Position numbers and translations under genes: made by a program
Shown: positions 29,749-39,336 of the stretch, piece by piece
Layout of the letters: every line of letters starts with the position of its first letter
Position numbering within the stretch: position 1 is the stretch's first letter
NCBI GenBank assembly: GCA_004376575.1
Contig: SOJN01000078.1
Location: 1 to 49,944, forward strand
Direction: 5' to 3'
DNA from: a candidate division TA06 bacterium
GTDB lineage: Bacteria > Hydrothermota > DG-26 > E44-bin18
DNA length: 49,944 nucleotides
Notes under the pieces: model-generated
Databases searched by the model: none
Told to the model about the DNA's origin: nothing
What the model saw: only the letters and a program-made list of their open reading frames with translations

Positions 29749-31518
29749 CTATCCCTTCTTTTCCTTGTCAGTCTTTACTTCTATCTTCAACTCCTCTAAC
29801 TGCTCCTTAGCAACTTCCGAAGGAGCGTCTTCAAGGGGAGCGCTCCCCGTCAGAGTCTTCGGGAAAGCGATCACTTCCCTTATCGATTCTTTATCTGCCA
29901 TAAGGGCAACAATTCTGTCAACTCCCGGAGCTATACCACCATGAGGAGGAGCGCCGTAGTCGAAGGCATTCAGCAAGAACCCGAACCTACTCTCCGCCTG
30001 CTCATGGCTCATTCCTACAATCTTCATCACCTTTTCCTGAATGTCTCTTCTGTGAATTCTTATGGACCCGGATGCAAGCTCAATGCCGTTACATACAAGA
30101 TCATACACCTTCCCCGTTATCTTTCCAGGGTCACCATCGAGCGCCGATACATCTTTGGGCATAGAGAACATGTGGTGCGTGGCAACCCATCTCCCTTCTT
30201 CTTCGTTGTATTCAAAAAGAGGAAAGTCTGTAATCCAGCAGAACCGAAAAGCACGTTCACCTGGCAAGTATCCTTTCTTGCCAATTTCCGTCCGAACAGC
30301 TCCTAGTGCTGTAAGAGCAACGTTTTTCTCACCGGCAACAAAAAGAAGAAGATCTTTAGATTTGGCATAGACTGCCTCCATAATCTCCTTTTCAGAGGAA
30401 CCTTTGAAGTATATGGAGAGAGGCCCTGAAAGGGAGCCCGTCTCCCCAACCTTCACCCATGCTATTCCTTTCGCACCAAAAGCCCTAGAGGTCTCACCCA
30501 GACCATCTATCTCTTTTCTGGAAAACTTTGATCCTCCATCGACCTTCAGGCACTCGATCCTTCCCCCAGACTCGGCAGTATCTGCGAACACTTTGAAATC
30601 AGACTTGCGAGCGATATCTGTCACATCCCTTATCTTCAGACCGAGCCGCAGGTCTGGCTTGTCTGTGCCGTACATTTCCATCGATTCCACGTAGGTGAGT
30701 CTCTTGAAGGGAGTGCCTAACTCCACACCAAGAGCTTCCTTGAAAGCGTGCGCAAACATTCCCTCAGCGAGCTTAAATACATCGTCTTCATCTACAAATG
30801 ACATCTCAATATCTATCTGGGTGTGCTCCGGCTGCCTGTCACCCCGCATGTCTTCGTCCCTGAAACACCTTGCGAATTGGTAGTACCTGTCGAATCCCGC
30901 TATCATCAGAAGCTGTTTGTAAAGCTGGGGAGACTGAGCCAGGCAGTAAAACTTGCCGGGCTGGAGCCTGCTGGGCACAAGGAAGTCGCGTGCACCCTCA
31001 GGCGTGGAACGGGTGAGATAGGGAGTCTCCATCTCCACGAACCCGTTCTTGTCGAGATGTTCACGAATGGCCCTGTAAACTTTTGCCCTTAAGAGGAAGG
31101 CATCCTTCACTGGATTCCGCCTCATATCCATGAATCTGTACCTCAGCCTCAGTTCCTCAGTCGCCTTCACATCATCTTCGAGGACAAAAGGTGGAACTTT
31201 TGCCTCATTAAGAATCTCCAGATGTGAGGCGACCACTTCGATTTCACCAGTGGCAAGTTTTGCATTGACCATATCGGCAGGTCTTTCCCGAACCTTGCCT
31301 CTCACGGCAATAACGTATTCCGGCTTCAACTGGTGAGCAAGCTTGTGAAGGTCCTCGTTTTCAGGACTGAAAAAGGTCTGGGTCATACCGTATCTGTCTC
31401 TAATGTCTATAAAGATCAAGCCGCCATGATCTCTCCTTCTGTGCACCCACCCCATAAGGACCACTTTCTTGCCAGAGTCACTCTTGTTCAGTTCACCGCA
31501 TGTATGCGTTCTCTTCAT
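29749..31518 (-). CDS. aspS: Aspartyl-tRNA synthetase
   Basis: A 589-residue class IIb synthetase attaching aspartate to tRNA. An N-terminal OB-fold anticodon domain (VVLMGWVHRRRDHGGLIFID) is followed by the catalytic core with motif 2 (FRDEDMRGDRQPEHTQIDIE), the bacterial GAD insertion (about 290-410) and motif 3 (GGIAPGVDRIVALM). Length and insertion are those of the bacterial type. Its ATG overlaps the hisS stop (31515-31518), so hisS-aspS are translationally coupled, a common bacterial pair. Whether it also charges tRNA-Asn cannot be decided here. Confidence 0.97.
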   Translation of the reverse strand: MKRTHTCGELNKSDSGKKVVLMGWVHRRRDHGGLIFIDIRDRYGMTQTFFSPENEDLHKLAHQLKPEYVIAVRGKVRERPADMVNAKLATGEIEVVASHLEILNEAKVPPFVLEDDVKATEELRLRYRFMDMRRNPVKDAFLLRAKVYRAIREHLDKNGFVEMETPYLTRSTPEGARDFLVPSRLQPGKFYCLAQSPQLYKQLLMIAGFDRYYQFARCFRDEDMRGDRQPEHTQIDIEMSFVDEDDVFKLAEGMFAHAFKEALGVELGTPFKRLTYVESMEMYGTDKPDLRLGLKIRDVTDIARKSDFKVFADTAESGGRIECLKVDGGSKFSRKEIDGLGETSRAFGAKGIAWVKVGETGSLSGPLSIYFKGSSEKEIMEAVYAKSKDLLLFVAGEKNVALTALGAVRTEIGKKGYLPGERAFRFCWITDFPLFEYNEEEGRWVATHHMFSMPKDVSALDGDPGKITGKVYDLVCNGIELASGSIRIHRRDIQEKVMKIVGMSHEQAESRFGFLLNAFDYGAPPHGGIAPGVDRIVALMADKESIREVIAFPKTLTGSAPLEDAPSEVAKEQLEELKIEVKTDKEKKG

Positions 31519-32774
31519 TTCTTGACTTCCTTTGAGATCTCTTCTGAGGACGACAATGAGACCTCTGTCTGCGCGCCGGTTTCTAATGTCTTGAGTTGTG
31601 CCTTCCCGTTTTTCAGTTCATCCTCGCCGATTATCAAAACCTTTCTTGCACCCATCTTGTCTGCCTGTCTCATCTGGGCCTTGAGACTTCTCCCCACAAT
31701 GTCCATGTGGCAGGAGATGCCTTGAGCCCGTATGGAAGTTGCAAGCCTCATCCCCTCGACCTGAGCCTTCTCACCCAACACAGCAATGAACAGATCCACA
31801 GGGGGATAGCTTTTTGCTCCGACCTTTTCCTTCTCCATGGCAAGAAGAATTCTCTCCATGCCCGCGGCGAATCCAGCCGCCGGAGTGGGCTCGCCTCCAA
31901 GTTCCTCCACGAGCCGGTCGTATCTCCCGCCCCCACCGAGAGAATCCTGTCCGCCCAATACCGTTGAGACAGCTTCAAATACAGTTCTGGTGTAGTAGTC
32001 CAACCCTCTCACCAGCCTGGGATCGACAATGTACTCCATGCCAAGTAGAGAAAGATACTCCTTCACCGTATCAAAGTGCCGGGTGCAGTCTGAACACATG
32101 TGATCAACAGTCCTCGGCGCATTCTCTGTTTCTTTAATGCATTGCTCTTTCTTGCAGTCCAGTGACCGGAGAGGATTCGAATCAAACCTTCTCTGACAGT
32201 CCTTGCATAGTTTATCCAATCTGGGCCTCAGGTAGTCTCTGAGCATACTTGTATACTTCATTCTGTCATCAAAGCAGCCTATCGAATTGACCTTAAGTTC
32301 AACCTGTTTCAGTCCGAGGGTCTTCAAGGTCTCAAGCAGAATCTGTATCACTTCAACGTCCTGAGCCGGTCTGTCCGACCCTATCGCCTCTATGCCAAAC
32401 TGACTGTGCTGTCTGTACCGGCCGGCCTGAGGCGATTCATACCTGTACATTCTGGAAATGTAGTACAGCTTTACATATGGAGATTTCTTTGCCATCCCGT
32501 GCTCGATATAGGCTCTGACCACAGAGGCCGTCCCTTCAGGAATAAGAGTCAGGCTCCTTTTGCCTGCATCCTGGAAAGTGTACATCTGCTTTTCGACTAT
32601 GTCGGTTGTCACTCCTATCGACCTTGTGAAGAGCTCGGTCTCCTCAAATGTGGGAAAACGGATCTCCTTGTAGTTGAAACGGCGCATCGTCTCCCGGATG
32701 CACGCTTCCATGTGGTGCCAGTTCGGAATCTCTTCTGGTAGGATATCTCTGATACCCTTTGGACCCTTAATCAA
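31515..32774 (-). CDS. hisS: Histidyl-tRNA synthetase
   Basis: A 419-residue class IIa synthetase. Motifs: GIRDILPEEIPNWHHMEACI at the N terminus, motif 2 MYRYESPQAGRYRQHSQFG, the histidine-binding GLDYYTRTVFE and motif 3 AAGFAAGMERILLAM, then a C-terminal anticodon domain. The insertion domain has CxxC-type pairs (LCKDCQRRF, CKKEQC, MCSDCTRHF) as in many bacterial HisRS. It overlaps aspS downstream and the VanZ-like gene upstream (32771-32774), forming a tightly packed operon. Confidence 0.97.
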   Translation of the reverse strand: MIKGPKGIRDILPEEIPNWHHMEACIRETMRRFNYKEIRFPTFEETELFTRSIGVTTDIVEKQMYTFQDAGKRSLTLIPEGTASVVRAYIEHGMAKKSPYVKLYYISRMYRYESPQAGRYRQHSQFGIEAIGSDRPAQDVEVIQILLETLKTLGLKQVELKVNSIGCFDDRMKYTSMLRDYLRPRLDKLCKDCQRRFDSNPLRSLDCKKEQCIKETENAPRTVDHMCSDCTRHFDTVKEYLSLLGMEYIVDPRLVRGLDYYTRTVFEAVSTVLGGQDSLGGGGRYDRLVEELGGEPTPAAGFAAGMERILLAMEKEKVGAKSYPPVDLFIAVLGEKAQVEGMRLATSIRAQGISCHMDIVGRSLKAQMRQADKMGARKVLIIGEDELKNGKAQLKTLETGAQTEVSLSSSEEISKEVKK

Positions 32775-33142
32775 CTTCTCACCTTTCTGAATGTGATGTA
32801 CACGATCAGACCTAGACCCAATCCCGCTGCATCAAAAAGAAAATCTCCCCATTCGCAAAATCTGTTAGGGATGAATAACTGATGAAGCTCATCCACTCCA
32901 GCAAAGCCAAAACCAAGAGCTAAAGTACCAAAATACCTGAATCTGACAAGCCTTCCCGAGACTGAAAACAGCCTGCCCAGGAGAACACCGAGTATGGCAT
33001 ACTCCGCGAGATGGGCCAGCTTGTCACCCCAGTCGAACGAGAGATACTCCACCTCAACCCCTGGCAGGGACGAGACGATGAGTATGACAAGAGCCCAACA
33101 AGCCGGGGGTCCCCAAAGGCCAAACCTCCCGGATGGACTCAA
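32771..33142 (-). CDS. VanZ-family membrane protein
   Basis: A 123-residue protein with about four membrane helices and the VanZ pattern: SSLPGVEVEYLSFDWGDKLA, HLAEYAILGVLLGR, then GFGFAGVDELHQLFIPNR and EWGDFLFDAAGLGLG. VanZ-like proteins are small envelope proteins, named for a teicoplanin-resistance gene, with unclear function outside that case. It overlaps the PTS IIA-like gene upstream (33139-33142) and hisS downstream by four bases each. Confidence 0.85.
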   Translation of the reverse strand: MSPSGRFGLWGPPACWALVILIVSSLPGVEVEYLSFDWGDKLAHLAEYAILGVLLGRLFSVSGRLVRFRYFGTLALGFGFAGVDELHQLFIPNRFCEWGDFLFDAAGLGLGLIVYITFRKVRS

Positions 33143-33615
33143 TCCTCAAACTCCTTCTCCTCTTCACTGACCAGGGAAAACACCTCTTTCGCGCTTCGCG
33201 CCCCGAGAAGGTATGACCTGAAGGTCTCCTGATTCAAAATCCTGTAAAGCCGACATAGAATCCGCACATAGGTGTCGTCCACCTTCTTCGGAGCCGCAAT
33301 CATGAAGAATATCTCGACGGGAATCCCATCAACAGCGTCGAACTCGACTCCGCCATGCCTTATTCCCAGGGAACAGCAGATTTGTCTCACATCCTCACTC
33401 CGGCAGCGAAAGACTGCAACACCTTTCCCCAGACCCGTGGACATCCGATTTTCTCTGTCCCTGGCAGATTCAAAAAGCGATTTTCCATCCAGACTATCGT
33501 CGTTGGATACCAACAAACCCACCAACTCCTGAATCGCCTCCTCCTTGGAACCAGCAGACATATTCAACTTAATCGACTTTTCACTCAACAGCTCAGCAAT
33601 CACAGAATGCCTCAC
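33139..33615 (-). CDS. PTS EIIA-2-like protein without the phosphorylated histidine
   Basis: A 158-residue protein with the fructose/mannitol EIIA (PtsN-like) fold: IAELLSEKSIKLNMSAGSKE, EAIQELVGLLV, RDRENRMSTGLGKGVAVFRC, then VEIFFMIAAPKKVDDTYVRI and a C-terminal helix. In active EIIA the last part of the third motif reads GIAIPHGR; here it is GVAVFRCR, so the phosphorylatable His is Arg (codon CGC). It cannot work as a normal phosphocarrier and may be a regulator. It overlaps rpe (33612-33615) and the VanZ-like gene. No other PTS genes are in the window. Confidence 0.85.
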   Translation of the reverse strand: MRHSVIAELLSEKSIKLNMSAGSKEEAIQELVGLLVSNDDSLDGKSLFESARDRENRMSTGLGKGVAVFRCRSEDVRQICCSLGIRHGGVEFDAVDGIPVEIFFMIAAPKKVDDTYVRILCRLYRILNQETFRSYLLGARSAKEVFSLVSEEEKEFED

Positions 33616-34268
33616 AGTATGGTCAGTTTACGAAGTTCGGCAATGGCAGATGCAGGATCAGGAGATCTAAACACAGCATCACCTGCAACTATGATGTCCA
33701 CACCTGCTCTTGCCACAAGCTGGACAGTGCTTGGATTTATGCCTCCATCAACTTCCACTTTGACATCAAGGTTGCTATCGTCAATTGCCTTACGGAGAGT
33801 CTCTATTTTCTGCCCCACTGAGTCAATGAATCTCTGCCCCCCCATGCCCGGATAGACACTCATCACCAGAATGAGATCTATCTCACCAAGCAGGGTCAGA
33901 ACACCTTCAACTTCAGTGTCAGGATTAAGGGCCACTCCTGCGAGGGCGCCGAGCCTTCGAATATCTCTTAGAACACTCACAGGCTCCTGGACAGCCTCCA
34001 CATGTATGGATATGATATCTGCACCAGTTTGTATAAACTTCTCTATCTGTCTCTCGGGCTCGACTATCATTAGATGAACATCGAGAGGAAGGTCAGATAT
34101 CCTGTTTGCAGCATCTACAATCAAGGGACCAAACGTGATGTTCTCAACGAACTGCCCATCCATCACGTCTATGTGCAGTAAATCGCAGCCTGCCCGCTCT
34201 ACGACCGTTATCTGTTCGGTGAGATTGGAGAAATCTGCAGAAAGAATAGAAGGCGCAATTTCAACCAA
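33612..34268 (-). CDS. rpe: Ribulose-phosphate 3-epimerase
   Basis: A 218-residue TIM-barrel enzyme interconverting ribulose 5-phosphate and xylulose 5-phosphate in the pentose phosphate pathway. Signatures: IAPSILSADFSNLTEQI, LLHIDVMDGQFVENITFGP, LDVHLMIVEPERQ, VMSVYPGMGGQRFI, and VEVDGGINPSTV with the catalytic Asp. Length is normal. It lies 53 bases after a PASTA gene and overlaps the PTS IIA-like gene, keeping the common rpe position near rsmB and PASTA proteins. Confidence 0.96.
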   Translation of the reverse strand: MVEIAPSILSADFSNLTEQITVVERAGCDLLHIDVMDGQFVENITFGPLIVDAANRISDLPLDVHLMIVEPERQIEKFIQTGADIISIHVEAVQEPVSVLRDIRRLGALAGVALNPDTEVEGVLTLLGEIDLILVMSVYPGMGGQRFIDSVGQKIETLRKAIDDSNLDVKVEVDGGINPSTVQLVARAGVDIIVAGDAVFRSPDPASAIAELRKLTIL

Positions 34269-34321
34269 CTGCCTTCTCCTATTATTGACGTGTCAGTGGG
34301 CGGCTTCTTGCGATGGGCAGG

Positions 34322-35059
34322 CTACAGCCTGCCTGAGCTTATTGCAAAAATTATCTTATCGCCCCTTTTTACAGTCATCCCCGCCGGTGGGGACTGAAGT
34401 AGAATCATACCTTTCTGGGAATCACTAGTCTCCAATATCCTGACATCACCAATCTCAAGACCAAGGGCGAGTATCGAATCTCGAACAGAGTCAAACGTTT
34501 GGCCCAGAAAATCGGGCATAGCGAAAAAGGTTGCTTTTGCCCCACTTACAGTGAAGTCTACGGATGTCCCCCTGTAGACCACAGAATCAGGGGGAGGATT
34601 CGTGGAGACTATTCTCCCACCCCTGACCGTATCGGAGTAGGCCGTGTCTACTCTCCCTACCTTCAGTCCCATCCTTTCTATAAGACTCTTTGCCTGCACG
34701 ATGCTTAGGTCAACTAGATGCGGTATAACAACTTTCTCTTGCCCCAGACTCGTAACCAGAGATACCAGTCCGCCCTCCTTTATCCTCTGGTTAGGCATCG
34801 GCTTTTGAGATATGACAAAGCCAAGAGGAACGATATCGTCATATCTCTGTTCATCAACATTGCATCTCAGCCCAGCATCATGCAAAACGGCCTTCGCCTC
34901 GGTCAGCGTCCTGCCCGTTACATCTGGCACATCAAGTTCCTTTCCAAAGCCGACAAGGCGCGGCATCACCATTTTGTCGACAATAACATATCCCACAACA
35001 AATGCCACGGCAACCAGAACAACCATAATCAGAAACCCTCTAATGAATCTTGTCATCAT
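34322..35059 (-). CDS. PASTA-domain membrane protein without kinase (downstream copy)
   Basis: A 245-residue protein with one N-terminal membrane helix (FLIMVVLVAVAFVVGYVIVD) and three PASTA domains outside the membrane (DVPDVTGRTLTEAKAVLHDA, VIPHLVDLSIVQAKSLIERM, AMPDFLGQTFDSVRDSILAL). PASTA domains bind muropeptides or peptidoglycan precursors. No kinase or penicillin-binding domain is fused. A second PASTA-only gene lies upstream; the two share layout but are clearly diverged. Confidence 0.92.
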   Translation of the reverse strand: MMTRFIRGFLIMVVLVAVAFVVGYVIVDKMVMPRLVGFGKELDVPDVTGRTLTEAKAVLHDAGLRCNVDEQRYDDIVPLGFVISQKPMPNQRIKEGGLVSLVTSLGQEKVVIPHLVDLSIVQAKSLIERMGLKVGRVDTAYSDTVRGGRIVSTNPPPDSVVYRGTSVDFTVSGAKATFFAMPDFLGQTFDSVRDSILALGLEIGDVRILETSDSQKGMILLQSPPAGMTVKRGDKIIFAISSGRL

Positions 35060-35406
35060 AACTATGCACTCATGTCAGATTTCGTTTAGATTCAGTTAAG
35101 AGCAGATCCTTCGACTACGTCGCTCGCAATATTCTCCTCGACAGGCTCGGGACAGGCACAGCAAGTAAACCCTTCGACAGCCTCGGGGTGCTCCCTTCGG
35201 CGCTGCCTCAGGACTAATTTCCCTAGACTTCGCCCCTCGATAGACTCCCTCCGACTTCGCGAAGGACAGGCGGGGCTACGCTCGGGATCGAGACTCTCTA
35301 AGCTTCGACTGCGTCTCAGCAAGAGAGACTAAGCAGGGTTAACTCCCTTCGATGACTCTCAGGACTCCCGCTTTCTAGAATTCGACATCCCAAGGATGTT
35401 CAATTT
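35060..35406. repeat. Spacer of ccttcgac / gacaggctcggg repeats
   Basis: No gene is seen. Units include gatccttcgactacgtcgct (35105), ctcctcgacaggctcgggac (35133-35152), acccttcgacagcctcgggg (35169-35188) and ccctcgatagactccctccg (35234-35253), in both orientations. Related motifs occur at 19636 and 43250. Confidence 0.6.
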
Positions 35407-36147
35407 TCATCTCGCTTCCGAATTGACGATGATCTTGACTGTGGAACCTTTCCTCACCTTCGTACCAGACCTTGGATCCTGGCCTACCACAATTCCGAAC
35501 TCATACTCAATGTTTGTGGTGTATCTTGTACTCACCTTTAGGCCCAGCCTCTCCAGTTTCGAGCGCGCCCTCCCGGGACTCGCCTTGAACACACTGGGTA
35601 CAGTCACCAAGGACTCTCCACTGCTGATTTTGATATTCACAACCGTTCCCGCCGGAGCCCTTGTCCCTGCTGGCGGGTCTGTGGAGATAACGGCATCCTT
35701 GGATATTGACCCATGCATCTCACGACTGATTGTCCCCACAACAAGGTTGATGCTTTCCAGCTGGAGGCGCGCTTGACCCTGTGGAATCCCTTCAAGGTTT
35801 GGAATAATCACCTCAGGTCCTCCGGCCGATACTACTACTTTCACCAGAGCGCCTTTATCCAACTTGAAACCTGGAAGTGGATCCTGACTGACTATGGATC
35901 CTACGGGCACATTTGGGTCCTTCTTCTCCTCTAGCTCCATCATGAGAAAACCCTTGTTCTGAAGGACTAACCTTGCCTCCTCGACAGGCATATTCGCGAC
36001 TGCGGGGACTTCAACTTTCCCCCCTCCTCCAAACGAGAAAGGAAGACCTCCAGACCTGGGCAATACGAGCAGGAAGACTGAGCATATGATTACTGAAACG
36101 ATGAATGATGTCACAAGCGATATAGCGAATGCTTTCCCGGTATACAT
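35407..36147 (-). CDS. PASTA-domain membrane protein without kinase (upstream copy)
   Basis: A 246-residue protein: short cytoplasmic tail, membrane helix (FIVSVIICSVFLLVLP), a glycine-rich linker (GGLPFSFGGGG) and three PASTA domains (VEVPAVANMPVEEARLVLQN, VIIPNLEGIPQGQARLQLES, VTVPSVFKASPGRARSKLER). It starts 18 bases after the rsmB stop, so the two are probably cotranscribed. In many bacteria this position after rsmB is held by a phosphatase and a PASTA-domain serine/threonine kinase. Confidence 0.92.
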   Translation of the reverse strand: MYTGKAFAISLVTSFIVSVIICSVFLLVLPRSGGLPFSFGGGGKVEVPAVANMPVEEARLVLQNKGFLMMELEEKKDPNVPVGSIVSQDPLPGFKLDKGALVKVVVSAGGPEVIIPNLEGIPQGQARLQLESINLVVGTISREMHGSISKDAVISTDPPAGTRAPAGTVVNIKISSGESLVTVPSVFKASPGRARSKLERLGLKVSTRYTTNIEYEFGIVVGQDPRSGTKVRKGSTVKIIVNSEAR

Positions 36148-36165
36148 GTAGACCTCCTCTCAGAG

Positions 36166-37506
36166 TTACTTTCCTGCTTTTACCAACCTTGCAGCAAAAG
36201 CACCGTCAAGTCCCTGCTTGTGCGGAAGTGTGCGGTAGTAACCTTCCTCATCAACCAAGCTGCTAGCCACAAAACCCCCAGCATCCTCCAGCCGATAATC
36301 ACCACGAAGTTCGAGGAATCTTGAGACAACCAATTCGTTTTCTTCCGGCTCGATTGTACAGGTAGAGTAGACTAAGATGCCTCCGGCTCGCACAGAATCA
36401 GCTGCGCTGAGCAGGAGAGCCAACTGGAGCCTGCTGAGGTTCACTATCTCCTTCTCGCTCATCCTCCACCTCAGGTCAGCCCTTCTCCGAAGGACCCCGA
36501 GGCCTGAACACGGAGCGTCAACAAGAATACGGTCGGCGCTTCTGGCTCCAAAGAACTGACCGTCAGCGACGACTCCCACGATGATATTTAAACCAAGCCT
36601 TCCAGCATTGTCAAGGACAAATTTGAGCCTGGAACGCCTTATATCAACAGCAATCACCAATCCTTCATCTTCCATCAGCTCCGCTATGTGGGTGGTCTTG
36701 CCTCCCGGGCCACTACACAGGTCGACTATTGTCTCACCAGGTCTCGGTTCGAGTATGTCTGAAACGAGAACTGAAGACTCATCCTGCACCTGGAATAGTC
36801 CTTTCCTGTAACCTTCGAGCGAAGCAAGGTCGTCTCTTATCACAATGGAAAGCGAAGAGCTCGAGAGCCTCCCAGGTTGTGAGCTGACATTCTCCTGTTG
36901 GAGCTTTTCGCTCAGTTCTTCTCGGGTAGTCTTCAACAGATTCGCCCTTATGGAGAGTGGAGGAATAGAGTTGTTGGCTTCACAAAGCCTTTGTGTCTCC
37001 TCGACCCCATATCTTTTGACCCATCTGTCTACTAACCATCGGGGATGGGAGTAGAAGGTGGAAATATGCTCTACTGGCTGGTGCTTCCCGTCGGGAAAGA
37101 CAATGTCCGAACTGCGCTCTGCCATACTCCTCAACACTCCGTTGACCAGGGACGAGCATCCCTTTGACCCGAATTTCTTCGACTGCTTGACAGCCTCAGA
37201 AATGGCAGCATAATCGGGAATCCTGTCCAGGAAGAACACCTGATATGCGCCAAGTCTGAGTATGTTCCTTGTATAGGGATCCAACCTGGCCACCTCACCT
37301 TTTAGAAATTTGCTCAGAATATAGTCTATTCTCTTGCGCCACCTGATACATCCGAAGGTAAGTTCGGTTGCGAGCCGCCTATCTCTGGGATCCAGGTCTG
37401 AACCTTTCAAAATACCTTCAAGCGCAAGGTCTGCATAGCTGGATCTGACCTCCACTCTGTAGAGGGCTTCCAATGCGGCATCCCTGGATGTAAGCACATA
37501 CTTCAT
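36166..37506 (-). CDS. rsmB: 16S rRNA m5C967 methyltransferase
   Basis: A 446-residue enzyme methylating C967 of 16S rRNA. An N-terminal NusB-like RNA-binding domain (residues ~1-140, SRDAALEALYRVEV) precedes the methyltransferase core: SAM loop DLCSGPGGKTTHIAELM, VDAPCSGLGVLRRRADLRWR, and YSTCTIEPEENE; the two cysteines of APCSG and STCT are the release and catalytic residues. ATG at 37506 is chosen because it fits the family N terminus and overlaps the upstream stop (37503-37506). Confidence 0.95.
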   Translation of the reverse strand: MKYVLTSRDAALEALYRVEVRSSYADLALEGILKGSDLDPRDRRLATELTFGCIRWRKRIDYILSKFLKGEVARLDPYTRNILRLGAYQVFFLDRIPDYAAISEAVKQSKKFGSKGCSSLVNGVLRSMAERSSDIVFPDGKHQPVEHISTFYSHPRWLVDRWVKRYGVEETQRLCEANNSIPPLSIRANLLKTTREELSEKLQQENVSSQPGRLSSSSLSIVIRDDLASLEGYRKGLFQVQDESSVLVSDILEPRPGETIVDLCSGPGGKTTHIAELMEDEGLVIAVDIRRSRLKFVLDNAGRLGLNIIVGVVADGQFFGARSADRILVDAPCSGLGVLRRRADLRWRMSEKEIVNLSRLQLALLLSAADSVRAGGILVYSTCTIEPEENELVVSRFLELRGDYRLEDAGGFVASSLVDEEGYYRTLPHKQGLDGAFAARLVKAGK

Positions 37507-38108
37507 GGCAATCGAGCTACAACTAGATATGACCCCTCTGACCTGTCTACTCCTCTCCACTCAACACAAAAACCTTTCTCTTCTAAAGATTCGCAAAGCT
37601 CTTCCGGGGAATAGAGAGAAAGTGTCTCATTCGAGAAAATATGGAACAGGCGCCTGTGAATTCTGGTCAATGGAGTCTCTCTTGTGGCCACTATGAGAGC
37701 GCATGCTTTGGGCCTCAGTATGCTCTTCAGTTTCTCGGCGGCGCTACGCAGGGGGAAGAAGTGCCAGCAGTATGCGGCGGTCACCATATCGTACGTGCCG
37801 GTCTCATCCCAGAAACTCTGCGCCACGTAGTCGAGGGAAGGGTGGCCGTGGAACTTCTTGGCATATTCAACCATGTAGGAAGAGGAATCGATAGCCTTTA
37901 TGTTGCTGCGGGGGTTCTTCAAGGCTATCATCTTGGAGAGAACTCCCGCTCCACATCCGATATCGAGAAAATCCCTGCGACTCTTGTCCAGCTGACCAAG
38001 CTCCTTCAGAATGGCACCGAACGCATGCGCCCTCCACCTTCCCTGCGGAGGAAAAGCAAACGCCAGCTCATACAGATGCGGAGCACGATACTGCTTTGAA
38101 ATAACCAT
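37503..38108 (-). CDS. Class I SAM-dependent methyltransferase
   Basis: A 201-residue methyltransferase of unknown substrate. The SAM-binding motif I is FLDIGCGAGVLSKMIAL, followed by IKAIDSSSYMVEYAKKF (acidic motif II) and AYCWHFFPLRSAAEKLKSIL (post-II region). The fold matches the Methyltransf_11/25 group. It overlaps rsmB by four bases and may therefore act on RNA or ribosomal protein, but nothing in the sequence shows this. Confidence 0.8.
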   Translation of the reverse strand: MVISKQYRAPHLYELAFAFPPQGRWRAHAFGAILKELGQLDKSRRDFLDIGCGAGVLSKMIALKNPRSNIKAIDSSSYMVEYAKKFHGHPSLDYVAQSFWDETGTYDMVTAAYCWHFFPLRSAAEKLKSILRPKACALIVATRETPLTRIHRRLFHIFSNETLSLYSPEELCESLEEKGFCVEWRGVDRSEGSYLVVARLP

Positions 38109-38407
38109 AGATTACGAACAAATCACAATAACCAAACACCAAACTACACACTACTTACCCACGAAATTGAGAAATCCCACCCGGCCCTTCTCTTAACCTT
38201 CGAACTTCCCTCAGCCCTTCCCTGCACATTCGAAATTGCATCCGACCACATCCCCGATACCAATCCGAAAATCGAGAATAAAATCCCAATCTTGAGACAA
38301 ATTGCAGTGACCAAACTCCAAATCACAAACAAATGACTGTCCAGGTTAGTCATTTGGGATTCGGGAGAGGAGCCGTAAATTCAAAGGGCTAAACAACTGT
38401 GTCCGGA
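38109..38407. repeat. Spacer with caccaaac and ttcgaaattg repeats
   Basis: No gene is seen. Bases 38115-38150 (caaatcacaataaccaaaca) and 38305-38350 (caaatcacaaacaaatgact) belong to the family at 28970. Bases 38158-38262 carry the cttcgaacttccctcagccc / cattcgaaattgcatccg family seen at 26293 and 49690. Confidence 0.6.
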
Positions 38408-39336
38408 TTACCTTCTTCCGAATCTATCACCGGGCAGCGGTCTGAATCCATTTCTGAAATCAACCCAGGACATCTCCCGCTTTCCTTCAGGCTGTAAGGA
38501 GAGCAACCTGACGACACCATTCCCAGAGGCTACTTCTATGCCATTGTCTGTTCTCAGGATTTCGCCCGGCTCTTGCTCCACAACCTCCGTCAGAGCGTTC
38601 GCCCTGGCCAGTTTTATCAGTTTGTCTCTATAGTAACTATAGGCCCCTGGTCTGGGATAGAGTCCTCTCACGAGGTTCTTGATCTCGACTGCAGTCTTTG
38701 CCCATACCACATCACAGTCACTCTTCTTTATCCTTGGAGCCTTCGTCACCTTTGTCTCGTCCTGGGCAGTCCCCTCTACACTGCCTTGTTGAATGGCTTC
38801 GAGGACCCTGACCATCAGTTCTGAACCCAAATTGGAGAGGCGAACCGAAAGTTCGCCGGCCGTTTCGTCCTCCCGAATCTCAATAGAGTCTTGCATCATG
38901 ATTTCACCCGCATCAAACCTCTCATTCATCTTGATGATAGAGACCCCGGTTATCTTCTCTCCCTTGATAATCGCCCAGTTAATGGGCGCGGCCCCTCTAT
39001 AAAGCGGAAGAAGAGAGGGGTGTATGTTGAAGCACCCCTTTTGCGGCAGGCCCAGCAGTCTGGGACCCAGTTTGTGAGCATAGGCCACAACCACAATCGT
39101 ATCCGGCTCATATTTTTCAATTGTTGAGACAAAAGAGTCGGAATTGGGGTCTTCGGGTTGCTCTATGTCCAAACCTGATTCCTGTGCGACTATCTTGACA
39201 GACGGCGGCTGCAATTTTCTTCCTCTCCCCTTTGGCCTATCTGGTTGAGTGACCATAGCCACAACCTGAGCCCCGGTTTTGAGTAGTCTCCTCAAAGGCT
39301 CCTCGGCGAACTCTGACGTGCCAAAGTACACCAGCC

